Shown here one piece after another: positions 1 through 9,788 of a DNA stretch of 64,000 nt. Numbering within the stretch: position 1 is the stretch's first letter; every line of letters begins with the position of its first letter. The notes below the pieces were generated by a model that saw only the letters and a program-made list of their open reading frames with translations, had not been told where the DNA came from and did no database searches. Source of the DNA: Lolium rigidum (Eukaryota > Streptophyta > Magnoliopsida > Poales > Poaceae); the NCBI RefSeq assembly GCF_022539505.1, contig NC_061510.1, forward strand, positions 275,858,330 through 275,922,329, read 5' to 3'. Position numbers and translations under genes: made by a program.

Positions 1-158
1 GGTGCTCGGGATCGTCGGCTTCGTCGAGCTGCTGCAGCGGAGGACTCCGGCCAAATTGCGGCGGCATGGTGGCTAATGTGGTGCAGCAAGAGGTCGAGGA
101 GAGCGAGTGAGAAGAGGGGAGCGCAAGGATGTGAAGAAATCGTCTCGGGGCGGCCTGC

Positions 159-165
159 TTTTATA
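159..165 (-). promoter_or_regulatory. TATA box of the outer LTR
   Basis: The minus strand reads CACTATAAAAGCAGG here, in GC-rich LTR sequence. This is a good plant TATA box, and transcription would start about 30 bp to its left. It fixes the orientation of the outer LTR. Confidence 0.55.
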
Positions 166-558
166 GTGGCGAGTGGTGGCCGTGGAGGTGCGGAGCAGGT
201 CATGGTGGCGATGGCGCTACGGCGGCGAAGGGGCAAGGGAGTGGTTGCGTCCTGTAGGCGACGTCGAGGCGGTGCTATCGCGCGTCACGGCGAGGACAGG
301 GGTTGACGGAGGCTTGCAGGCGATCGTCATGTCTGGCGTACCCGTGGCGGAGGACGGCGACAGTGGCGTTGGCTACAGTGCTCTAGCGAGCCAGTGAGCA
401 TGTCTACGGTGTTGTTGATGTCGAGGAGATCATGCAGGGGCAAGGAGAGAGTGAGAGAGGGTGGGAGGCGACGGGGCGAAGTGGTGTCGCGCTCTGGGAC
501 GTCACCGTGCGCGTCCATGCCGATCCTGGCATGTGCTGGGCGTGGATGGTGCAAGTGG

Positions 559-563
559 GTGCC
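559..563. repeat. Target-site duplication GTGCC, left copy
   Basis: GTGCC directly precedes the TG of the left LTR at 564. The same five bases follow the CA of the right LTR at 7276-7280. A perfect 5-bp duplication shows that the element inserted as a unit and has kept its original flanks. Confidence 0.9.
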
Positions 564-2150
564 TGATGCGTGTAATTGACACGTCCGTTGGGAACCCCAA
601 GAGGAAGGTGTGATGCGCACAGCGGCAAGTTTCCCTCAGTAAGAAACCAAGGTTTAATCGAACCAGTAGGAGTCAAGAAGCACGTTGAAGGTTGATGGCG
701 GCGGGATGTAGTGCGGCGCAACACCGGAGATTCCGGCGCCAACGTGGAACCTGCACAACACAACCAAAGTACTTTGCCCCAACGAAACAGTGAGGTTGTC
801 AATCTCACCGGCTTGCTGTAACAAAGGGTTAACCGTATTGTGTGGAAGATGATTGTTTGCAAGAAAACTTGTAAAGAACAAGTATTGCAGCAGATTTGTA
901 TTTCAGTATAAAAGAATGGACCGGGGTCCACAGTTCACTAGAGGTGTCTCTCCCATAAGATAAAAGCATGTTGGGTGAACAAATTACATTCGGGCAATTG
1001 ACAAATAGAGAGGGCATAACAATGCACATACATGTCATGATAAATATAGTGATATTTAATTGGGCATTACGACAAAGTACATAGACCGCCATCCAGCTGC
1101 ATCTATGCCTAAAAAGTCCACCTTCAGGTTATCATCCGAACCCCCTCCAGTATTAAGTTGTAAAACAACAGACAATTGCATTAAGTATGGTGCGTAATGT
1201 AATCAACAACTACATCCTCGGACATAGCATCAATGTTTTATCCCTAGTGGCAACAGCAATCCACAACCTTAGAACTTTCTGTCACTGTCCCAGATATCAA
1301 TGGAGGCATGAACCCACTATCGAGCATAAATACTCCCTCTTGGAGTTAAGAGCAAAAACTTGGCCGAGCCTCTACTAATAACGGAGAGCATGCAAGATCA
1401 TAAACAACACATAGGTAATAACTTGATAATTAACATAACATGGTATTCTCTATCCATCGGATCCCGACAAACACAACATATAGCATTAGATAGATGATCT
1501 TGATCATGTTAGGCAGCTCACAAGATCCAACAATGAAGCACAATGAGGAGAAGACAACCATCTAGCTACTGCTATGGACCCATAGTCCAGGGGTGAACTA
1601 CTCACTCATCACTCCGGAGGCGACCATGGCGGTGAAGAGTCCTCCGGGAGATGAATCCCCTCTCCGGCAGGGTGCCGGAGGAGATCTCCAGAATCCCCCG
1701 AGATGGGATTGGCGGCGGCGGCGTCTGAGTAAGGTTTTCCGTATCGTGGCTCTCGGTACTGGGGGTTTCGCGACGGAGGCTTTAAGTAGGCGGAAGGGCA
1801 ACGTGGGGGGCCACACGAGGGCCCCACACGGCGCGGCCAGGGCCTGGGCCGCGCCGCCCTATGGTGGCGGCGCCTCGTGGCCCCACTTCGACTCCTCTTC
1901 GGTCTTCCGGAAGCTTCGTGGCAAAATAGGACCATGGGCGTTGATTTCGTCCAATTCCGAGAATATTTCGTTACTAGGATTTCTGAAACCAAACACAGCG
2001 TAAAACAGACAATCGGCTCTTCGGCATCTTGTTAATAGGTTAGTTCCGGAAAATGCACGAATATGACATAAAGTGTGCATAAAACATGTAGATATCATCA
2101 ATAATGTGGCATGGAACATAAGAAATTATCGATACGTCGGAGACGTATCA
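564..2150 (-). repeat. 3' LTR (left copy) of the Gypsy-like element
   Basis: The copy is 1587 bp long and aligns end to end with 5672-7275, differing by scattered substitutions and small indels. Short reading frames here, for example 1593-2003, are by-products of the GC-rich leader and not genes. By position it is the 3' LTR, since the element reads on the minus strand. Confidence 0.9.
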
Positions 2151-4736
2151 GCATCCCCAAGCTTAGTTACGCTCGTCCCGAGCAGGTAAAACGATAACAA
2201 AGATAATTTCTGAAGTGACATGCCATCATAACCTTGATCATACTATTTGTAAACATATGTAATGAATGCAGCGATCAAAACAATGGTAATGACATGAGTA
2301 AACAAGTGAATCATAAAGCAAAGACTTTTCATGAATAGTACTTCAAGACAAGCATCAATAAGTCTTGCATAAGAGTTAACTCATAAAGCAATAATTTAAA
2401 GTAAAGGTATTGAAGCAACACAAAGGAAGATTAAGTTTCAGCGGTTGCTTTCAACTTGTAACATGTATATCTCATGGATAATTGTCAACATAGAGTAATA
2501 TAACAAGTGCAATATGCAAGTATGTAGGAATCAATGCACGAGTTCACACAAGTGTTTGCTTCTTGAGATGGAGAGAGATAGGTGAACTGACTCAACATAA
2601 AAGTAAAAAGAATGGTCCTTCAAAGAGGAAAGCATCGATTGCTATATTTGTGCTAGAGCTTTTATTTTGAAAACATGAAACAATTTTGTCAACGGTAGTA
2701 ATAAAGCATATGAGTTATGTAAATTATATCCTACAAGTTGCAAGTCTCATGCATAGTATACTAATAGTGCCCGCACCTTGTCCTAATTAGCTTAGACTAC
2801 CGGATCATTGCAATACACATGTTTTAACCAAGTGTCACAATGGGGTACCTCCATGCCGCTCGTACAAAGGTCTAAGGAGAAAGCTCGCATTTTGGATTTC
2901 TCGCTTTTGATTATTCTCAACTTAGACATCCATACCGGGACAACATGGACAACAGATAATGGACTCCTCTTTAATGCATAAGCATGTGGCAACAATTATT
3001 ATTCTCATATGAGATTGAGGATATATGTCCAAAACTGAAACTTCCACCATGAATCATGGCTTTAGTTAGCGGCCCAATGTTTTTCTCTAACAATATGCAT
3101 GCTCCAACCATTAAGGTGGTAGATCTCTCTTACTTCAGACAAGACGGACATGCATAGCAACTCACATGATATTCAACAAAGGGTAGTTGATGGCGTCCCC
3201 GAAGCATGGTTATCGCACAACAAGCAACTTAATAAGAGATAAAGTGCATAAGTACATATTCAATACCACAATAGTTTTTAAGCTATTTGTCCCATGAGCT
3301 ATATATTGTAAAGGTGAATGATGGAATTTTAAAGGTAGCACTCAAGCAATTTACTTTGGAATGGCGGAGAAATACCATGTAGTAGGTAGGTATGGTGGAC
3401 ACAAATGGCATAGTGGTTGGCTCAAGGATTTTGGATGCATGAGAAGTATTCCCTCTCGATACAAGGTTTAGGCTAGCAAGGTTATTTGAAACAAACACAA
3501 GGATGAACGGTGCAGCAAAACTCACATAAAAGACATATTGTAAACATTATAAGACTCTACACCGTCTTCCTTGTTGTTCAAAACTCAATACTAGATATTA
3601 TCTAGACTCTAGAGAAACCAAATATGCAAACCAAATTAGCAAGCTCTAGGTGTTTCTTCATTAATGGGTGCAAAGTATATGATGCAAGAGCTTAAACATG
3701 AGCACAACAATTGCCAAGTATCAAATTATCCAAGACATTTTAGAATTACTACATGTAGTATTTTCCAATTCCAACCATATAACAATTTAACGAAGAAGAA
3801 ACTTTGCCATGAATACTATGAGTAGAGCCTAAGGACATACTTGTCCATATGCTACAGCGGAGCGTGTCTCTCTCCCACAAAGTGAATGCTAGGATCCATT
3901 TTATTCAAACAAAACAAAAACAAAAACAAACCGACGCTCCAAGCAAAGTGCATAAGATGTGACGGAATAAAAATATAGTTTCGGGGGAGGAACCCGATAA
4001 TGTTGTCGATGAAGAAGGGGATGCCTTGGGCATCCCCAAGCTTAGACGCTTGAGTCTTCTTAAAATATGCAGGGCTGAACCACCGGGGCATCCCCAAGCT
4101 TAGAGCTTTCACTCTCCTTGATCATATTGCATCATACTCCTCTCTTGATCCTTGAAAACTTCCTCCACACCAAACTCGAAACAACTCATTAGATGGTTAG
4201 TGCACAATAAAAATTAACATGTTCAGAGGTGACACAATCATTCTTAACACTTCTGGACATTGCATAAAGCTACTGGACATTAATGGATCAAAGAAATTCA
4301 TCCAACATAGCAAAAGAGGCAATGCGAAATAAAAGGCAGAATCTGTCAAAACAGAACAGTCCGTAAAGATGGATTTTATTAATGCACCAGACTTGCTCAA
4401 ATGAAAATGCCCAAATTGAATGAAAGTTGCGTACATATCTGAGGATCACTCACGTAAATTGGCTTAATTTTCTGAGTTACCTACAGAGAATTAGACCCAG
4501 ATTCGTGACAGCAAAGAAATCTGTTTCTGCGCAGTAATCTAAATCTAGTATTTACTTTACTATCAAAGACTTTACTTGGCACAACAAAACATAAAACTAA
4601 TATAAGGAGAGGTTGCTACAGTAGTAAACAACTTCCAAGACTCAAATATAAAACAAAAATACTGTAGTAAAAACATGGGTTGTCTCCCATAAGCGCTTTT
4701 CTTTAACGCCTTTCAGCTAGGCGCAGAAAGTGTATA
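2151..4736 (-). other. Internal non-coding region of the Gypsy-like element
   Basis: About 2.6 kb of AT-rich sequence carries no reading frame with recognisable protein similarity. The bases next to the LTR (2151-2165; minus strand AAGCTTGGGGATGC) sit where the polypurine tract belongs. The motif 'gcatccccaagcttag' recurs at 4030 and 4086. Most of this region (about 2979-4640) is repeated nearly identically at 47521-49198, which identifies the second, partial copy of this family. Confidence 0.75.
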
Positions 4737-5416
4737 TCAAGTGTTATCGAGAGATGAAACATTGATATCATAAGCTCCCCCATCTGTAGTGGTACTAAGG
4801 GCTTTTTCAATCTTAGGCCTATAATAATATTTCTTTGATTTAGGCACTTTAGAGACATACATAAACTTTTGCTCTTTTCCCACATAAGCTTTCTCTCTAA
4901 ACTGTAAAGATGAAAAGGTTGAACCCAAGGTTCCCATAGCTTTTTCAAGTTCGCCAATCCTATTAATTTGATTATCATGGTCAACACAAGTTCCTAGGAC
5001 ACTAATTCTTTCATCAATTCCTCCTAAGGATTTATCAAGTTCATCAGTTTTATCAAGTAACATCTCCAACTTAGTTTCAACACTCGGAAATTTTTTCTCT
5101 ATGGTTTCCAATTTTTTCATAACATCCTCAAGAGAGGTTTCAATTTTAGTTTCATTAACAGGTGGTGTTCCAAATAAGCTCTCAATAATGCAACTAGCTT
5201 CTAAAGCGGGACGCCTAGGAAGTTACCTCCCGCGAGACAATCAAGAACATATCTATTCCAGCTAGAGATACCAACATAAAAATTCCTGAGTAGGATAGTG
5301 GTGGAGTGTTTCTTAGTGCACCTATTATGGGCATCACTAATTCTATACCAAGCATATTTTAAACATTCTCCCCCTTGTTGCTTAAACGAACGAACTTCAA
5401 CTTCAGGATTACTCAT
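4737..5416 (-). pseudogene. Truncated gag-like gene of the Gypsy-like element
   Basis: Two overlapping minus-strand frames give the two halves of one gag-like protein. The upstream part (5416 to about 5201) contains the patches GISSWNRYVLD and AGGNFLG, which I associate with Sabrina/WHAM-type gag. The downstream part (5120-4737) starts KKLETIEKKFPSVETK and is predicted to be largely coiled coil, rich in Glu, Lys and Leu. The frame changes near 5200. There is no zinc knuckle and no protease or polymerase domain downstream. At about 225 residues the product is far shorter than a full Gypsy gag-pol. I read it as a decayed gag of a non-autonomous family; the name rests on recall of family motifs. 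Confidence 0.6.
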
Positions 5417-5644
5417 TTTAACAGTAGTAAATAAAGCAACCTAGATAAAGTAAATGCAAGTAACTAATTTTTTTGTGTTTTTGATATAGCAAACAAGGCA
5501 GTAAATAAGGTAAAGCTAGCAACTAATTTTTTTTTTGTGTTTTGATATAATGCAGCAAACAAAGTAGTAAATAAAATAAAGCAAGACAAAAACAAAGTAA
5601 AGAGATTGGGAAGTGGAGACTCCCCTTGCAGCTTGTCTTGATCT

Positions 5645-5662
5645 CCCCGGCAACGGCGCCGG
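5645..5662 (-). promoter_or_regulatory. Primer-binding site (tRNA-Asp type)
   Basis: The minus strand reads CCGGCGCCGTTGCCGGGG, ten bases inside the end of the right LTR. It matches the grass Gypsy primer-binding site TGGCGCCGTTGCCGGGG except at its first base or bases. It places the 5' LTR on the right and confirms the minus orientation. Confidence 0.7.
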
Positions 5663-5671
5663 AAATTTGGT

Positions 5672-7275
5672 TGATGCGTGTAATTGACACGTCCGTTGGG
5701 AACCCCAAGAGGAAGGTGTGATGCGCACAGCGGCAAGTTTCCCTCAATAAGAAACCAAGGTTTAATCGAACCAAGTAGGAGTCAAGAAGCACGTTGAAGG
5801 TTGATGGCGGCGGGATGTAGTGCGGCGCAACACCGGAGATTCCGGCGCCAACGTGGAACCTGCACAACACAACCAAAGTACTTTGCCCCAACGAAACGAG
5901 TGAGGTTGTCAATCTCACCGGCTTGCTGTAACAAAGGGTTAACCGTATTTTGTGGAAGATGATTGTTTGCAAGAAAACGAGTAAAGAACAAGTATTGCAG
6001 ACAGATTTGTATTTCGAGTATAAAAGAATGGACCGGGGTCCACAGTTCACTAGAGGTGTCTCTCCCATAAGATAAAAGCATGTTGGGTGAACAAATTACA
6101 GTCGGGCAATTGACAAATAGAGAGGGCATAACAATGCACATACATGTCATGATAAATATAGTGAGATTTAATTGGGCATTACGACAAAGTACATAGACCG
6201 CCATCCAGTATGCATCTATGCCTAAAAAGTCCACCTTCAGAGTTATCATCCGAACCCCCTCCAGTATTAAGTTGTAAAACAACAGACAATTGCATTAAGT
6301 ATGGTGCGTAATGTAATCAACAACTACATCCTCGGACATAGCATCAATGTTTTATCCCTAGTGGCAACAGCAATCCACAACCTTAGAACTTTTCGTCACT
6401 CGTCCCGGATATCAATGGAGGCATGAACCCACTATCGAGCATAAATACTCCCTCTTGGAGTTAAGAGCAAAAACTTGGCCAGAGCCTCTACTAATAACGG
6501 AGAGCATGCAAGATCATAAACAACACATAGGTAATAACTTGATAATTAACATAACATGGTATTCTCTATCCATCGGATCCCGACAAACACAACATATAGC
6601 ATTACGGATAGATGATCTTGATCATGTTAGGCAGCTCACAAGATCCAACAATGAAGCACAATGAGGAGAAGACAACCATCTAGCTACTGCTATGGACCCA
6701 TAGTCCAGGGGTGAACTACTCACTCATCACTCCGGAGGCGACCATGGCGGTGAAGAGTCCTCCGGGAGATGAATCCCCTCTCCGGCAGGGTGCCGGAGGA
6801 GATCTCCGAATCCCCGAGATGGGATTGGTGGCGGCGGCGTCTCCGTAAGGTTTTCCGTATCGTGGCTCTCGGTGCTGGGGGTTTCGCGACGGAGGCTTTA
6901 AGTAGGCGGAAGGGCAACGTGGGGGGCCACACGAGGGCCCCACACCACAGGTCGGCGCGGCCGGGGCTCGGGCCGCGCCGCCCTATGGTGGCGGCGCCTC
7001 GTGGCCCCACTTCGACTCCTCTTCGGTCTTCCGGAAGCTTCGTGGCAAAATAGGACCCCGGGCGTTGATTTCGTCCAATTCCGAGAATATTTCGTTACTA
7101 GGATTTCTGAAACCAAAAACAGCAGTAAAACAAGCAATCGGCTCTTCGGCATCTTGTTAATAGGTTAGTTCCAGAAAATGCACGAATATGACATAAAGTG
7201 TGCATAAAACATGTAGATATCATCAATAATGTGGCATGGAACATAAGAAATTATCGATACGTCGGAGACGTATCA
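5672..7275 (-). repeat. 5' LTR (right copy) of the Gypsy-like element
   Basis: The copy is 1604 bp long and pairs with 564-2150. Many of the differences between the two LTRs lie at CAG or CTG trinucleotides, for example 'cag' at 788-790 versus 'cgag' at 5897-5900 and 'cag' at 904-906 versus 'cgag' at 6015-6018. Confidence 0.9.
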
Positions 7276-7280
7276 GTGCC
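7276..7280. repeat. Target-site duplication GTGCC, right copy
   Basis: This is identical to 559-563 and directly follows the terminal CA of the right LTR at 7275. Confidence 0.9.
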
Positions 7281-8471
7281 TTGGGTCAACTCTGATATGG
7301 TAGTGTTCAGGGGAGTGAGGGACATCTATTAGACATGGTGTGCATGGTGAGAGGGGTCTAGGGTGGTCATATTTTATTTATGCAAAAGTGTGTGTGACAT
7401 AGGCCATGTACTTGGCTTATCTTGGTTCATGTTGATGATGTCAAAGTTAAGTGATGTCATGGTGGGTGGTTGGAGGTACAAGGTACTATGGATGAGCTCA
7501 AAGAGAGAGAGAGAGGGTGAGGTGTGAATAGTTGTTGGAATAGTGGTCGTACTCTATGGCATTAATTTGATTATTTGCTATGGTCTCATGTGTGATGAAT
7601 TTTGATCAATTTTCGTGATGGATGTGTTCTAAATGATGTTGGGCAACAATGTGTGGCATTGGTTTGGGATTTGGAATTGATTTGTGAAAATTTTATAATT
7701 TGGGGGAATCTAGAATTTGTGTTAAAGTGGCATTTTGGATTGACTATTGTGAGCAATGGTCAATGATTTGGTCAATGTGGTCAACACAAAAAAAATTCAT
7801 CTTGATGAGGTCTTGGATGAGGGGCAAAGATTTGGCAAGGTTTGGTTTAAGAAACTCTTAATAAAATGGATCAAAGTGGGTATAATATTAAAAATGGCAG
7901 ATTTTACCATTATCATATGCCCTAGGGTTTTTCATTTTTCTTTTGATTTGTTTGACTTTTGCTTTGCTCCAAATGGTGTTGTGTGATGATATAATGATAT
8001 AGAGAGGTGTTCAAGCATTGCTAACCAAAAAGATAGGGCATAGGATCCATTTTGCAAATTGGCCAAATACTCATATTTAGCTCTATGGAAGATTTTAATT
8101 TATTTTTATTTCTTTTTGTTTCACTTTGAAATTGAGTGGGTGAGTACTAGGTAGGGTTTATTAATGTGTTCAAATCCTCTAACAAAGTAAAACATGGCAT
8201 AGACATTCATTTTTAACTATAGCCATAGGCTTATATGTGCTTCTCTTTTTATTTTATTTTATTTCTAAATTGTTTCTCTTTGTTTTCTACTTGCATGGTT
8301 AGGGCTTAGAAACAAATTGAAACACTTAAAACACACATTTATGTCATTAACAAGCATTTCATTCATTCACACACTAGAAAAGGGTTTTGAAATAGAAAAG
8401 TTTTTGTTAACCCTCAAAATTGATTAATTGGAAACTGTCTTTTATTTGTTTCAAAAAGTTGGGGTGTTACA
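7281..8471 (-). mobile_element. Outer LTR, U3 part including its end
   Basis: This AT-rich stretch continues the LTR seen at 1-563. On the minus strand it starts TGTAACACCCCAAC at 8471, which marks a retroelement end. It contains a (GA)n run near 7502-7516. No coding sequence is visible; the 76-codon frame at 7756-7986 has no recognisable features. The matching second LTR and the target duplication lie outside the window. Confidence 0.6.
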
Positions 8472-9535
8472 ATTGCATCACGGAAAAAAAAATGAAGAAT
8501 TGTATGCAAGATGTTTGAATTGATGGAAAGTTTAGTTCCTAGGGATCAAGAGATCAACGTACAAAAACAGAAGGATTCCTTTTTAATAAAGAATATATAT
8601 TAGTATCGCGAAGATACCAATTACGCCCAGTGAGAAGGATTTGAGTCTCCCAAGTTTCCTATAAAAATCATTTGAATCACAGGTTTACATCTAGTTCATA
8701 GGATTTATAAAACGAAAAAAATAAAATAAATGTAGAATTGAAATGCCATGACATACTGGATCCTACATGAATTGAAAACGTAGAACTGAGATGCTATGAC
8801 ATACTAGATCCCACATAGAACACACCTCAACTTTACCAAAGGCTTATTTGGTTTGTAGGATTTCGAAACATAGAAATAGCATAAACACATAAGTATGATG
8901 GAAAAGCATGCGCAGAACAAGAGGTTGAAAAAACATAGAAATCCATAAACTTGATTGTTTGGTTCCAAAGAATATGGCTAACACATGAATCGTGATAATG
9001 ATGCTCAAGTCAAAGTCTATCACACGAAAATGTGTAATTAGGATGTTAATATGAAGCCTAACTCCATGGGTCGAGATCCTATGAGGATATCTAAGTGGAC
9101 TGCAGATTTTCCTATTTTATGTTACTATGTTTCATGTCCACTTATTTCTATGAACCAGGCAGATGATAAAGGATTTGTTGCATGGCACGGCATTGGACTG
9201 ATGCGGAGTTCATCGTCCATGGTGTGGTGCCACCCTCAAATATGGTGGGGGAGGGGAAAGCGGAGCTCAAGGGAAACCTTATAAAATGGTGTGCTATATT
9301 TTAGGTTTAGGCCGTTCCCAGTGCTTGGCTCTTTAAAGGCGCACGGTCGGAGCATGCTGATCATAGACAAAATATTATTGCCCCGGTCTTACGCATGCAT
9401 GATCCCTAGATAATTAAATGCAAGCTCAATTAAGAGCAAATGTAAGAGATGATATATTGGAGTAACAATCTCTTAAAATACACAATTGCCTCAAATAGTG
9501 CACTAAGAGGCAATGCATTGGGATGGATGCTGCAT
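8472..9535. other. Intergenic DNA left of the LINE
   Basis: This block is AT-rich and non-coding. Around 8735-8815 a ~47-bp unit occurs twice in tandem ('gtagaattgaaatgccat' then 'gtagaactgagatgctat'). The phrase 'ttatttggtttgtaggatt' near 8845 resembles the ends of grass MITEs, but no partner end was found. Nothing here is supported as a gene. Confidence 0.5.
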
Positions 9536-9550
9536 AGGATAGGAGTACTT
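9536..9550. repeat. LINE target-site duplication, left copy
   Basis: The 15-bp sequence AGGATAGGAGTACTT is repeated exactly at 16937-16951. The T run here (9549-9556) is the complement of the LINE poly(A) tail. Confidence 0.92.
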
Positions 9551-9788
9551 TTTTTTAGATAAAAGGCAAATTTTATTGCCCGACTTTAACTTAATAAAGC
9601 CCAGGATCACACGAGTTCGGAGATAAGACAGTGGTCATACATGCTGCGGCATACAGCTTAGCCAAAGTAGAGACAACACTAGGTAAGACCAACTAGATAG
9701 CATCACTCCAAAAGGAGGAGACAAGATCAGCGCCAGGCACCGCAGCGAGCACGAAGGCGCAAGTGGACGATGGCCGCGCCTCCGGGCC
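9551..9788 (-). other. LINE 3' untranslated region and A tail
   Basis: About 240 bp lie between the ORF2 stop (9789) and the end of the element. The run of T at 9549-9556 is the complement of the A tail left by target-primed reverse transcription. Confidence 0.75.

Larger units (their letters stand above)
1..563 (-). mobile_element. LTR fragment (U3 promoter and R part) of an older LTR retrotransposon
   Basis: This GC-rich block is the promoter-proximal part of a minus-strand LTR that runs off the left window edge. It is continuous with 7281-8471 once the inserted Gypsy element and one target duplication are removed. On the minus strand a TATAAAA box lies at 165-159, followed by a C-rich leader. 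The other end of the LTR, reading TGTAACACCC on the minus strand, is at 8471. At least 1.75 kb of LTR is present. There is no convincing long reading frame. The family is not identified; a Gypsy chromovirus-like LTR is the best guess from the TGTAACACCC start. Confidence 0.6.
564..7275 (-). mobile_element. Complete Gypsy-like LTR retrotransposon, Sabrina/WHAM type, non-autonomous
   Basis: The 6.7-kb element has two LTRs (564-2150 and 5672-7275), GTGCC target duplications and an internal region of only 3.5 kb. On the minus strand each LTR starts TGATACGTCTCCGACG and ends CACGCATCA, which resembles the abundant grass Sabrina/WHAM LTRs; this family name rests on memory. The primer-binding site lies beside the right LTR. 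The internal region holds a broken gag-like frame near the 5' end and about 2.5 kb of AT-rich sequence without coding capacity. No protease, reverse transcriptase or integrase is visible, so the copy must depend on enzymes supplied by another element. It inserted into an older LTR. Confidence 0.88.

Noticed and set aside
1593..2003. 136-codon open frame in the Gypsy LTR (and its partner near 6769-7053)
   Set aside because: It lies in the GC-rich LTR leader, is not kept in frame between the two LTR copies, and has no domain.
9300..9535. A MITE starting 'ggccgttcccagtgc'
   Set aside because: No matching inverted end or target duplication could be found on the other side of the LINE.
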